Part shown: piece by piece, positions 9,283 to 18,058 of the stretch
Layout: each line of letters opens with the position of its first letter
Numbering within the stretch: the stretch's first letter is position 1
Assembly (NCBI GenBank): GCA_963777165.1
Contig: CAVZPO010000023.1
Location: 620,001 to 684,000 of the forward strand
Origin: DYJB01 sp963777165
Lineage (GTDB): Bacteria > Chloroflexota > Anaerolineae > Anaerolineales > E44-bin32
Length of the DNA stretch: 64,000 nt
Reading direction: 5' to 3'
Notes under the pieces: generated by a model
What the model was told of the DNA's origin: nothing
Databases searched by the model: none
The model's input: only the letters and a program-made list of their open reading frames with translations
Position numbers and translations under genes: made by a program

Positions 9283-9310
9283 CCGGGGCCGTCCTAAGGG
9301 ACGGCCCCGG
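9283..9310 (+). terminator. Hairpin terminator after fabH
   Basis: A perfect 12-bp stem (CCGGGGCCGTCC with GGACGGCCCCGG) and TAAG loop, 25 bases after the fabH stop. The following T run is weak (CATTTC). Confidence 0.7.
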
Positions 9311-9366
9311 CATTTCAGCCTTATGACGAGGATAGAGGCCTACGAACATTCGCAGTCCGAACGAAA

Positions 9367-9389
9367 GGCCGCCGGGGTGCCCGGCGGCC
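9367..9389 (-). terminator. Hairpin terminator after thioredoxin gene
   Basis: A 10-bp perfect stem (GGCCGCCGGG with CCCGGCGGCC) and 3-base loop, 28 bases beyond the trx stop on the minus strand. In that direction it is followed by TTTCGTT. Confidence 0.65.
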
Positions 9390-9416
9390 AATGCTAGTTC
9401 TGGTGTCAGTTCAGGG

Positions 9417-9770
9417 CTAGTTGCTCGAGATCGGCGTGACCGAATTCAAGAACTCATCGACCATGTCCCGCAGGTACGGCTCGGGAACCGCGCCCACCTG
9501 CTGGTGCACGATCTTGCCGCCGGCGACAAACAGCATCGTCGGGATCCCCTGCACTCCGAACTTGGTTGCCCACTCGCCGTTCTCATCCGTGTTCACCTTC
9601 GAGACGACGAGCTTGCCGGCATACTCTTTGGCGATCTTCTCGAGGATCGGCGCTACCATGCGGCATGGGCCGCACCACGGCGCCCAGAAATCGACGATGA
9701 CCGGCAGTTGCGATTGCAGCACTTCTTTCTCAAACGCAGCATCGGTGACGTGAATCGGCTCTTCAATCAT
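9417..9770 (-). CDS. trxA: Thioredoxin
   Basis: A 117-aa classical thioredoxin with the redox site WAPWCGPCRMVAPIL, cis-Pro in VQGIPTMLFVAGGK, and DENGEWATKFG. No signal peptide, so it is cytoplasmic. The ATG at 9770 follows GGAGAG; a -10-like TATGAT lies at 9802-9807 on the minus strand. It stands alone, flanked by terminators. Confidence 0.93.
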   Translation of the reverse strand: MIEEPIHVTDAAFEKEVLQSQLPVIVDFWAPWCGPCRMVAPILEKIAKEYAGKLVVSKVNTDENGEWATKFGVQGIPTMLFVAGGKIVHQQVGAVPEPYLRDMVDEFLNSVTPISSN

Positions 9771-10324
9771 AGCGTTCTCTCCGTACCTCATTCTCTCCAG
9801 AATCATACCATGGTCACAGGCTCGGTACCCACCGAGCTCGATGGAGTGTACCGACTGCACGAGTGCGCGTGGGCAGGCGGCCGTCAATTTGTACCTGCCT
9901 TCTACCTGCTCGACCGTGTTTCGCACGTCATCCGCGGCTCGCGCGAGACCGCGCTATCGTTAACGTTAGGCCAGGTGCACGCACTTGAACAGCCACAGCT
10001 GCTCTGGTCACTGCCGTGCGCCCCGCACCGGAACTGCCAACCCGGCATGTGACGACCACCACTTGGCGAGGATGCCCACTCAGTCAAACCCCCACGCCAG
10101 ACCGGGGCTCGCCGGACCAGTCCAGCCGATCGAGCACACGGCGCTTTCTGGATCCCTCTTCGAGACGACGACCAGGCGCTTGACGCCGTCAAATCCAACG
10201 AGCTCTTCCATTGCCAGCCAGGCCTGACGCAACGCGCGCACACCGACACCCGGACACAGCGCCAGTCTACATCTTAGACGGGGTATAATCCCGAAGGTTA
10301 CACCCCGGCACGACGGAGAATCGC
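9771..10324. other. Intergenic stretch without a convincing gene
   Basis: About 550 bases between divergent trx and the zinc-ribbon gene. On the minus strand a 53-codon frame (10080-10241, GTG start) has coding-like G/C third bases and reads in part AWLAMEELVGFDGVKRLVVV, but it has no ribosome-binding site and no family I recognise; it may be a gene remnant. Otherwise only promoter sequences are seen. Confidence 0.4.
10284..10289 (+). promoter_or_regulatory. -10 box upstream of zinc-ribbon/scpA operon
   Basis: TATAAT, 35 bases before the TTG start at 10325. No clear -35. It would give a leader of roughly 30 bases including the GGAG ribosome-binding site. Confidence 0.5.
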
Positions 10325-10786
10325 TTGTCCACGCTCTGCCCTGAGTGCGGTGAAGCGACCATGGCACCCGACGATTCGGGTGCTTTGCATTGCCCAGCGT
10401 GCGGCGCGGTCGCACCGGCGTCCCAACTGCCTTGTCCTGCGTGCGGGCTTCTTGTGGGTGAGGCTGCCGATGCGTGCCCGGCGTGCGGCGAGCCGATCTC
10501 CCTATTTGGACAGGTGATGTCCCGCCACACCGATACCCGCCGCTCGCCCCTCTGGCTCGAGCAGGCCCGCGGGCAGGCTTCCGGTGTCCGATTGGAAGAG
10601 GAACATGCCTCCCAGCGGCGCTACGAGGTCCTGGAGGCCACCGATCGACGGCGTCTGCAGGCCGTTGAACAGGCGGAGTGGGGACAACAGCGTAAAGACC
10701 GTCTCACCGTCCGGTTTGGCCTGGTGGCAGCCGGCGCCCTGGCCCTTCTCTTCCTGGGGCTTGCGCTGCTGTTCTGGCTTCGGTAG
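10325..10786 (+). CDS. Zinc-ribbon protein with C-terminal membrane anchor
   Basis: 153 aa from a TTG start with GGAG 7 bases upstream. The first 60 residues hold CxxC knuckles in series (LCPECGE, LHCPACGA, LPCPACGL, DACPACGE), i.e. two zinc ribbons. A basic/glutamine-rich stretch follows, then one membrane helix near the end (VAAGALALLFLGLALLFWLR). The knuckle domain should face the cytoplasm. Three bases separate it from scpA, so it is in the same transcription unit. Function unknown. Confidence 0.75.
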   Translation: MSTLCPECGEATMAPDDSGALHCPACGAVAPASQLPCPACGLLVGEAADACPACGEPISLFGQVMSRHTDTRRSPLWLEQARGQASGVRLEEEHASQRRYEVLEATDRRRLQAVEQAEWGQQRKDRLTVRFGLVAAGALALLFLGLALLFWLR

Positions 10787-10788
10787 GC

Positions 10789-11562
10789 ATGGCTGACGAG
10801 GCGCCGTATACCGTCCTGCTCCCAGTCTACGAAGGTCCCCTGGACCTCCTGCTCGAGCTGATCGAGCGCGCCGAGCTCGACATCACCCGCGTTTCGCTGG
10901 CGCAGGTTACCGACCAGTACCTCGAGTACCTGCGGCTGATCCCGACGCCCGACCTGGCCGACCTGGCGTCGTTCCTCGTCGTGGCCGCGCGGCTGCTGCA
11001 GATCAAGTCCGAAGCCTTGCTGCCTCGGCCCCCGACGCGACAGCCCGGCGAAGAAGACCCGGGGGACGCGCTGGCGCGGCAACTGATCGCCTACAAGAAA
11101 TACAAGCAAGTCGCCGTCCTGCTGGCGGAGCGCGAGGCCGCCGGCCTGCGGACCCACTTGCGCCTCGCCCCGCCTCCTGCCGCCGACCCCAAGCTTGATC
11201 CGACCGGACTGACGCTCGACGCCCTGCGTCGGGCGATGGTTGAGATGCTGGCCGATGCGGCGCGCGGTCCGGTGCTCGACGAAGTCGTCCGTCCGCCGGT
11301 GGTCCGCATTCGCGACAAGATCCGCCTGCTGCTCGAGGCGTTGCGCCTCAACGGCCGGACCACGTTCCGGAGCATGCTGGCCAGGGCAGGCTCGCGCCTG
11401 GAGATCGTCGTCTCGTTCCTGGCTGTCCTCGAGCTGGTGAAACGCCAACAGGTGGTCGTGCAGCAGGCGGAGCTCTTCGGGGATATCGAGGTGCTGCCCG
11501 GCGAGGCCTGGCGCCCGGATCAGGAACCGGAACTCGAACTCGAGTTCGAGCTCGAAGAGTAG
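10789..11562 (+). CDS. scpA: Segregation and condensation protein A
   Basis: The kleisin subunit that bridges SMC heads in bacterial condensin. 257 aa with the typical N-terminus YEGPLDLLLELIERAELDIT and ARLLQIKSEALLPRP; the C-terminal winged-helix segment contains KQQVVVQQAELFGDI-like sequence. No scpB follows in this window, which is unusual. The last residues are a run of E/L (ELELEFELEE) whose DNA also encodes the tail of the convergent VanZ-like gene. Confidence 0.9.
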   Translation: MADEAPYTVLLPVYEGPLDLLLELIERAELDITRVSLAQVTDQYLEYLRLIPTPDLADLASFLVVAARLLQIKSEALLPRPPTRQPGEEDPGDALARQLIAYKKYKQVAVLLAEREAAGLRTHLRLAPPPAADPKLDPTGLTLDALRRAMVEMLADAARGPVLDEVVRPPVVRIRDKIRLLLEALRLNGRTTFRSMLARAGSRLEIVVSFLAVLELVKRQQVVVQQAELFGDIEVLPGEAWRPDQEPELELEFELEE

Positions 11563-11915
11563 AGCGCGGCGGCGAAGAGCGCCAGCGTCGCACCGCCAGT
11601 ATCGATCAGCACGTCGCGCAGCGCCGACGTCCGCCCCTCGACGAACGACTGATGGAACTCATCGCTCAGGGAGAACAGGATCGCCATCAGCAGCGCCATC
11701 ACCGCCCGGTACGGCACCGACAGCCGGCGGGGAAGCGCGTGGAAGTACGACAGGCCCAGGAACGCATACCCCAGTGCATGCCCGCCCTTCTTCACCAGTA
11801 CGTCGATGGCGCCGAAGAAAGGGAGGCGGCTGGCGGGAGTCGATGAGGCGATGAAGATCAGGCCCATCATCACCACGGCCGGCGCCCAGCGGATCAAGCC
11901 TCGAGAGGCAAACAT
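11520..11915 (-). CDS. VanZ-like membrane protein
   Basis: A 131-aa protein with four hydrophobic helices, containing the VanZ-family pattern FIASSTPASRLP, KGGHALGYAFLGLSY, and LSDEFHQSFVEGRTSALRDV followed by DTGGA. It overlaps the 3' end of scpA by 43 bp in convergent orientation, so its C-terminus becomes a serine-rich tail (SSSSNSSSSSGS). VanZ-family proteins are often near envelope genes; no specific role is established here. Confidence 0.8.
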   Translation of the reverse strand: MFASRGLIRWAPAVVMMGLIFIASSTPASRLPFFGAIDVLVKKGGHALGYAFLGLSYFHALPRRLSVPYRAVMALLMAILFSLSDEFHQSFVEGRTSALRDVLIDTGGATLALFAAALYSSSSNSSSSSGS

Positions 11916-11966
11916 GCGGCCATTCTACCATCGGCATCTCCAGCCAAGTCCGGAGGGCGGACGGGC

Positions 11967-14013
11967 GTGACCAATCGACTGCAGTCCGCCTCCTCGCCCT
12001 ATCTCCTCCAGCACGCCCACAACCCCGTCGATTGGTACCCGTGGGGTGAAGACGCGCTGGCCCGCGCCCGAGGGGAAGACAAGCCGATCTTCCTCAGCAT
12101 CGGCTACGCCGCCTGTCACTGGTGCCACGTCATGGCCCACGAGTCGTTTGAGGACGGCCGGATCGCCGCCGTGATGAACTCGAACTTCGTCAACATCAAG
12201 GTCGATCGAGAGGAACGGCCCGACCTCGAACTCGATCTACATGCAGGCCGTCGTCGGCCTGACCGGATCCGGCGGCTGGCCGCTCTCGGTCTTCCTCACG
12301 CCGGAGGGCCAGCCGTTCTACGGCGGCACCTACTGGCCCCCCCAGCCCCGCCATGGCCTGCCGGCCTTCGGGGAGGTGCTGGAGCGCGTCGCCGAGGCAT
12401 GGCGCGATCGACGGGAGACCGTCCTGGCAGCCGGAGTGGATCTCACCCAGGCGCTGCAGGGACGTACGTCGGCCGCCGGACCGGCCGAAACGCTGGATCC
12501 CCGCCTCCCGGCCGCTGCCGCGGAACGATTGTTCCGCACGTACGACTGGCAGCTGGGAGGCTGGGGCGGTGCGCCCAAGTTCCCTCAGCCCCAGGCGATC
12601 GAGTTCCTCCTTCGACGCGACCGCGTACACCGGGACCGCCTGGCGCGCGACATGGCCCGGCACGCGCTGACAGCCATGGCCGACGGAGGCATCCACGATC
12701 AGATTGGCGGCGGCTTCCACCGCTATGCCGTCGACGGGCAATGGACCGTCCCGCATTTCGAGAAGATGCTCTATGACAACGCCCTGTTGGCCCGCGCCTA
12801 CCTGCATGCTTGGCAGATCACCGCCGAACCGCGGTTCCGCCGCGTGCTCGACTCAACCGTCGGTTTCCTGCTCCGCGAACTCCGCCAGCAGGACGGCGGG
12901 CTGCTCGCGTCGTTGGATGCCGACTCCGACGGGGGCGAGGGGAAGTTCTACGTGTGGTCGTTCGACGAAGCCCGCCAGGCCCTGGCAGGGGAAGCAGGGC
13001 GCGAGTTTTCGCTGGCGGCGCTCAGCCTGACGCCGGAAGGCAACTTCGAAGGTCGCACCGTTCTCCGGCGCCCGTCCGATCTTGCCGCTGTGGCCGACGC
13101 CCACGGCGTGCCGCCAGATGACGCCGAAGCGATCCTGCAGGCATCTGCGCGAATCCTGCTCGAGCGACGCTCGCAGCGCCAGCGACCGGCATGCGATGAC
13201 AAGATCGTCGCCGAGTGGAACGGGCTCGGGCTGATCGCCTTGGCGGAAGCGGCCCGCGCGACGGGTGATCGCACCTACTTCGATGCCGCTCGCTCCCTCT
13301 CCACCTTTCTGGCCGACTGCCTGATGGATGGGGACCGCGTTCACCGTACCTGGCGCGACGGCAAGCCCGGGCCCCCTGGCTTGCTCGCCGACCACGCCGC
13401 GCTCGCCCTTGGATTCCTGGCCCAGTATCAAACTGACTTCGACCTTCGCTGGTTCGACCTGGCCGACCGACTGGTCGAGTCGATCTTCCATCGGTTCGCC
13501 GGCCCGGACGGCGAACTCTTCGACACGGCCACCGACCATCCGGCCCTCATCGTCCGGCCGCGGGGCGTTGAAGATAACCCGACACCCTGCGGGAACTCCA
13601 TGGCCTGCGCCGCCGCGCTCCAGCTCGCGTCCTTCTCCGGCGAGACACGCGACCGCGAACGTGCCGAACGCCTCGTGCGACAGTTGCCGGCTGCCGCCGC
13701 CCAGTTCCCGACCGGGTTCGCCTCCTGGCTCTCGGCTGCCGATTTCGCCCTCCAGCCGACCCGACAATTGGCCCTCGTCGGTCGGATCGACGACCCGGCA
13801 CTTCAAGCGCTGGCGACAGCCGCCAGTCGAACCTATGCGCCGCAGCTCGTCATGGCCGCCGGACAGGGGGACCGCCCGGCGCTGCTCCGTGGCCGCACGC
13901 TCCTCGACGGGAAGCCGACGGCATACCTGTGCGCAGATTTCACCTGCCAGCTCCCAACGTCCGATCCGGAAGTGCTTGGTAGACAGCTCGAGCTTGGCGC
14001 GGGAAGCGATTGA
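11967..14013 (+). CDS. DUF255 thioredoxin-fold/glycosidase-like protein (YyaL/spermatogenesis-associated 20 family), frameshifted
   Basis: The N-terminus is the DUF255 thioredoxin-like domain: SPYLLQHAHNPVDWYPWGED and SIGYAACHWCHVMAHESFED with the CHWC pair. The frame changes near 12228-12230 (after VDREERPDL), where one extra base splits the expected ERPDLDSIYMQAVVGLTG. Removing it gives 681 aa, the family's normal size. The rest is the alpha/alpha-toroid domain, with GGGFHRYAVDGQWTVPHFEK and DADSDGGEGKFYVWS. It ends with the conserved CADFTCQLP segment. GGAGGG lies upstream of the GTG start. The biochemical role of the family is not settled. Confidence 0.85.
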
Positions 14014-14426
14014 GCGCCCACCGGACGGTCGCTCACCGTCGGAGGACATCCCAAAGCAGCTCCCGATCTGCCGCGCAGACCCACGCTACAACGGCGGAGG
14101 GCCGCCTGAGTTAGACGTTGCGGGCTCAGCCCGTTCGCCCTTGCAGACCCGCCGGCATCCGTATTACCCGGGGCGGGAGGGGAAGTCTCTCGTCCCCAAA
14201 TCTGGCTTGGCCCATTCCCTCCCGGCGTTCTGCAGTGACAAGCCTTTGGCGCGCATCGCCCACCGTTCAACTGCCGTGCTCGGCACGCAGAACCGCGATT
14301 GGCCGGAGCCCGCGCCACCGCGCCGTGATGGAGTTCCGCTCGAGAACGGGGACTGACGTTTGACCCAATCCGGCGTAAGATTCCCCTGCGGGGCGATACC
14401 ACCTCGCGCCGGACCCTGCGTGCAGC
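14014..14426. other. Intergenic stretch, no gene seen
   Basis: About 410 bases between the DUF255 gene and the HD-domain gene, both on the plus strand. I see no conserved frame, tRNA, hairpin terminator or clear promoter box. Confidence 0.4.
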
Positions 14427-14978
14427 ATGCTGATCTCGAATCGGTTCTTCAACGCCATCCTGGACCAATACCGCCTGCACCCGGCTGGAGTGCATGGCGT
14501 GACGCACTGGGCGCGGGTGGCCGAGAACGGCAGACGCCTGGCCGATCTAACCGGCGCTCACCGCGACATCGTCACGCTGTTCGCCTACCTGCACGACGCC
14601 TGCCGCGCCAGCGAAGATTGGGACCCCGAGCGCGGCCCGCGTTCCGCGCAGCTGGCGGCCCGATGGCGCGGCACCTACTTCGACCTCTCCCGCCAGAACT
14701 TCGACTTGCTGTACACCGCCTGCGCCGCACAGGGGGACGGACTGCTCGAGGGGGACATCACCCTGCAGACATGCTGGGACGCCGATCGCCTGGACATCGG
14801 CCGCGTCGGGGTAGCGGTCATCCCCTCCCGGTTGTGCACGCCGGCCGCGCGCGATCCAGAGATGATCGAATGGGCCAGCCGCCGCGCTCGGCACCGCGTC
14901 GTACCCGAGTGGCTGCATTCGCTTTGGACCCCCCCGCCCACCGAGCCGCCTTCCGACCCCCTCCTGGGCCTACCGTAG
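14427..14978 (+). CDS. HD-domain metal-dependent phosphohydrolase-like protein
   Basis: 183 aa. The HD-superfamily ligands are recognisable: HGVTHWARVAENGR (first His), LFAYLHDACR (HD pair) and CWDADRLDIGRVG (last Asp). The spacing suits a small stand-alone HD hydrolase for a nucleotide or phosphoester. Starts at ATG 14427 (MLISNRFFNAILDQY). No partner gene is next to it. Substrate not deducible. Confidence 0.75.
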   Translation: MLISNRFFNAILDQYRLHPAGVHGVTHWARVAENGRRLADLTGAHRDIVTLFAYLHDACRASEDWDPERGPRSAQLAARWRGTYFDLSRQNFDLLYTACAAQGDGLLEGDITLQTCWDADRLDIGRVGVAVIPSRLCTPAARDPEMIEWASRRARHRVVPEWLHSLWTPPPTEPPSDPLLGLP

Positions 14979-15097
14979 CCATCCTGAACCCTGCGTGTTG
15001 GGCCTCCGCCGGCGCCCTCGTCTCCGCCTCATGCGCCGGCTGCGGCTGACGCTTCGCGCCCGCGGGATGACGTCGTAACCGTCGCCGGGGACTCAAC

Positions 15098-15122
15098 GGG
15101 GGCTCCCTCTTGGGGAGCCCCC
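15098..15122. terminator. Bidirectional-looking terminator hairpin between HD gene and glmS
   Basis: Stem GGGGGCTCCC with GGGAGCCCCC around a TCTTG loop. It lies between the convergent HD-protein gene and glmS, so it could end both. Neither side has a strong T run. Confidence 0.6.
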
Positions 15123-15166
15123 GCACCTGCGATGCTCGGTGAAAGAAGGTCGCGCGTCCGCCGCGC

Positions 15167-17008
15167 CTACTCGACCGTTACGCTCTTGGCCAGATTGCGC
15201 GGCTGATCGACATCGGCGCCACGCAGCACCGCCGTGTGATACGCAAGCAGCTGCAGCGGGATCACGGTCGTCACCGGGCTGAGGAGCCACGGCGTCGGCG
15301 GGACCCACAGGATCTGGTCGGCGATTGGCTTCAACAAATTGTCGCCGTCGGTCGCCACGGCGATAACGATTCCGCCGCGCGCCTTGGTCTGCTCGATCTG
15401 GCTGAGCATCTTCTCGTACCACGGGTCGCGGGTGGCGATGGCGATCACCGGCATCTCTTTGTCGACGAGGGCGATAGGCCCATGCTTCATCTCGCCGCCC
15501 GGGTACGCCTCGGCATGGATATACGAGATCTCCTTGAGCTTGAGCGCCCCCTCGTAGGCGATCGGCATGTTGATGCCGCGTCCGAGGAACAGGCAATGCG
15601 CCACGTCCTTCAGAGTCCAGGCCACTTTCTCGACGGCCTTCTCGCGGTCCAGGCACTGCCCCACCAGATCGGGAATGCGACGCAGGTCGGCGGTTAGCTG
15701 GCGGCGGCGGGTGCCATCGATCGTGCCGCGCAGGTCGGCCAGAAGGATGGCGAGCATGTACAGGTCGATCAGCGGGGCCGTGAATGCCTTGCTCGAGGCT
15801 ACCCCGATTTCCGGACCCACCTGCATGGTGATCGTGCCATCGGCGACACGCATCGCCTGACTGCCGACGGCGTTGACGATACTCCACAGCGTCGCCCCGC
15901 GTTGGCGCGCCTCATCCATCGCCGCCAGCGTGTCGGCCGTCTCGCCCGATTGACTGATGGCCAGGACGATCGTGTCCTGGTCGACCAGCGGGTCACGGTA
16001 GCGGAACTCGGAGGCGATATCGACCTCGACCGGGATGCGGGCCAGGCGCTCGATCAACACTTTGCCGACCATGCCGGCGTTGGCCGCCGTCCCGCAGGCG
16101 GTGATGACGATGCGTCGGATGCGTTTGGCCAGTTCAGCCGTCAGCCCGAGTTGCGAAAAGAAGATCCGCCCGGTTTCGAAGTCCACGCGTCCGCCGATGG
16201 TATCGGTCGTGGAGCGCACCTGTTCGTGGATCTCCTTGAGCATGAAGTGCTTGTACTCGCCCTTCTCGGCCGCCACCGGGTCCCATGGGACGGTTTGCAC
16301 GATGGCCTGCACCGGCCGGCCGTCCAGCGTGCTAAGTTCAAACCCATCGCGCCGGATCACGGCCATCTGGCCGGACTCGAGGAAGGTCATGTGCCGCGTG
16401 TGCTCGAGGATTGCCGGGATGTCGGAGGCGACGAACATCTCACCGTCCCCCACCCCGACGACGACACCGCCGGCGTTCCCCAGGCGTGCCGCCACGATCT
16501 TGTCCGGCTCGCGGGATGAGAGCAGCACAATGCCGTGGGCGCCTTTCAGCAGCGACAGCGCGTGCTGCGCCGCCGTGGCCAAGTCGTGCCCCAGCGACAT
16601 GTGGCGTTCGACCAGATGGACGATCACTTCGGTGTCGGTGTCCGAGCCGAAGTTCACGCCCTCGGCCGCCAGCTCGTCGCGCAGCGTCAGGAAATTCTCC
16701 ACGATCCCATTGTGGACAATGACGACTTCGCCGGAGGCCCCGACGTGCGGGTGCGCATTGCGAGCCGTGGGCTCGCCGTGCGTTGCCCAGCGCGTATGCC
16801 CGATGCCGATGCTCCCGTGCACCGGCTGCGCCTCCAAGAGCGCCGCGAGCCGGTCGAGCTTGCCGGCATCGCGCCGGACCTGGATGGCACCGTCCTCCAC
16901 CACAGCCAGCCCGGCTGAGTCATAGCCGCGATACTCCAGGCGTTTCAGCCCGGCGTAGATGATCGGTGCCGCGTCCCGCGGCCCGACGTATCCCACGATT
17001 CCGCACAT
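15167..17008 (-). CDS. glmS: Glutamine-fructose-6-phosphate aminotransferase (isomerizing)
   Basis: Makes glucosamine-6-phosphate, the entry to UDP-GlcNAc. 613 aa. The N-terminal Ntn glutaminase starts with the required MCGIVGYVG (nucleophile Cys2 after Met removal) and has IGHTRWATHGEP; the SIS half shows ACGTAANAGMVGK, ISQSGETADTLAA and KHGPIALVDK. The end NLAKSVTVE is canonical. ATG at 17008 follows GGGGAG. The start is separated from a TATAAT box by an unusually long GC-rich leader, a possible control region. Confidence 0.95.
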   Translation of the reverse strand: MCGIVGYVGPRDAAPIIYAGLKRLEYRGYDSAGLAVVEDGAIQVRRDAGKLDRLAALLEAQPVHGSIGIGHTRWATHGEPTARNAHPHVGASGEVVIVHNGIVENFLTLRDELAAEGVNFGSDTDTEVIVHLVERHMSLGHDLATAAQHALSLLKGAHGIVLLSSREPDKIVAARLGNAGGVVVGVGDGEMFVASDIPAILEHTRHMTFLESGQMAVIRRDGFELSTLDGRPVQAIVQTVPWDPVAAEKGEYKHFMLKEIHEQVRSTTDTIGGRVDFETGRIFFSQLGLTAELAKRIRRIVITACGTAANAGMVGKVLIERLARIPVEVDIASEFRYRDPLVDQDTIVLAISQSGETADTLAAMDEARQRGATLWSIVNAVGSQAMRVADGTITMQVGPEIGVASSKAFTAPLIDLYMLAILLADLRGTIDGTRRRQLTADLRRIPDLVGQCLDREKAVEKVAWTLKDVAHCLFLGRGINMPIAYEGALKLKEISYIHAEAYPGGEMKHGPIALVDKEMPVIAIATRDPWYEKMLSQIEQTKARGGIVIAVATDGDNLLKPIADQILWVPPTPWLLSPVTTVIPLQLLAYHTAVLRGADVDQPRNLAKSVTVE

Positions 17009-17329
17009 GGAAACACTCCCCGTATTGGATGCCTGATCGTCCCACACCTGCAGGCGTTTGTCCGTCCCGTTGCCGGGGCGGCGTTCGACGGCAGGATCGA
17101 CTGGGGAAAGGGGACGGGCGGTGGTGCGCCCGGAGGGCTTCCGCTGATCATTCGATTTTCCCGGCCGGGCGGTGGAGAGCCGCCCGCTTCGTCCGGTTGG
17201 CCCCGCCTCGCGGCGGGGAACCCTCATCCTCGTCACCCCGTGACTTTCCCGGGGCCATGCGCTGCCCTTTCCTGGGCTGAGTTGGTTGTCTCGCCGACAC
17301 CTCCTTCAGTAGACGGTTGCAGCGCGCCG
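17009..17329 (-). promoter_or_regulatory. Long structured 5' leader of glmS
   Basis: About 320 bases between the putative -10 box and the glmS ATG. No conserved frame covers it. It holds at least two stable hairpins: CCCCGCC/GGCGGGG with a TCGC loop (17201-17218) and GGGCGG/CCGCCC (17167-17185). AAGGAGGTG occurs near its 5' end, about 15 bases after the likely transcript start. It does not resemble the Firmicutes glmS ribozyme or a riboswitch class I know. Confidence 0.4.
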
Positions 17330-17335
17330 ATTATA
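17330..17335 (-). promoter_or_regulatory. -10 box of the glmS leader
   Basis: TATAAT on the minus strand, about 320 bases upstream of glmS. A weak -35 (TCGACA, 17355-17360) is 19 bases away. Confidence 0.45.
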
Positions 17336-17478
17336 CCTCGCGGCCGCATCCCCTGTCGACCTCGTGGCTATGCGCAGGATCGGGTCTGCGACACGGTCCA
17401 GGCTCTTGACGACGGGATGCGCGGGCCGCAGCCTTCATGCTATGGCTGTGGTTGGGGGATCCGAAGCCCAAGCCCTGC

Positions 17479-18023
17479 TCACGGCACATTTGAGCCATCG
17501 AGCCAGCACTGCGGATTCGATCTGATGTACTCGCGGAGGCGGAGCAGCTCGTCCTCCCCCCGGATGACATGCTCGTAGTATCCGCGTTGCCACACCCGAG
17601 CGCCCGGGGTGGAGTGAAGTTCGTTCACGCGCTTGGTGACCGCCGACTTGAAGGCCCGGACAATCGTGGGGATTGATCCCGTCACCGGTGACCCGAACCC
17701 TTCAGTCGTCGCCGACGCGGGCGTCACGCTGGTAGGGGCACGGCGCGCCGTGCCCCTACCAGACAGCGTAACGATCCCATGTAGGTGATCGGGCATGACG
17801 ATGTATTCGTCAAGCGACACGTTGTCGCGCAACTCGCCCGTCCGTCTCCATTCCTCTTCGACAATCATGCCGCACTTGTTTGGCGTCCATTGTCCGCCCA
17901 CGATCGTCACCGAAGCATGCGCTCGTGTCCGCGCGCACAGATCGTCACGAAATACGCGCCCGCCTGGGAGTAGTCGTAGCCGCGCAGGCAAATCGATCTA
18001 CGGCCGTCCGCACGGGTCTTCAT
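17479..18023 (-). CDS. RAYT (REP-associated tyrosine transposase, Y1_Tnp/IS200-like), frameshifted
   Basis: HUH-type single-strand DNA transposase of the kind associated with REP palindromes. ATG at 18023 is preceded by a strong GGGGAGGGGG; the N-terminus reads RGYDYSQAGAYFVTICARG. Near 17908-17912 the frame changes (deletion type, unlike the other frame breaks here) and continues VGGQWTPNKCGMIVEEEWRR, then the HUH motif DEYIVMPDHLHGIV and VWQRGYYEHVIR with the catalytic Tyr. About 180 aa in total, a usual RAYT length. The stretch between HUH and C-terminal half is encoded by a 34-bp palindrome. It may be a decaying copy. Confidence 0.75.
17729..17762. repeat. 34-bp perfect palindrome (REP-like) inside the RAYT gene
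   Basis: CTGGTAGGGGCACGGCG followed immediately by its exact reverse complement, 17+17 bp with no loop. It is translated in the RAYT frame as part of SGRGTARRAPTSV. GTAGGGGC...GCCCCTAC palindromes are the kind of element RAYTs mobilise. Confidence 0.7.
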
Positions 18024-18058
18024 CCCCCTCCCCTTGCCGGCCGAGTTGCCTGTAGCGG

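Noticed and set aside
17009..17236. Upstream extension of glmS with a longer N-terminus
   Set aside because: GlmS needs Cys right after the initiator Met (MCGIVGY), and this ATG has a good ribosome-binding site; the extension has low-complexity sequence.
17009..17329. glmS ribozyme or known riboswitch
   Set aside because: No resemblance to the conserved core of either that I can recognise; only described as a leader of unknown function.
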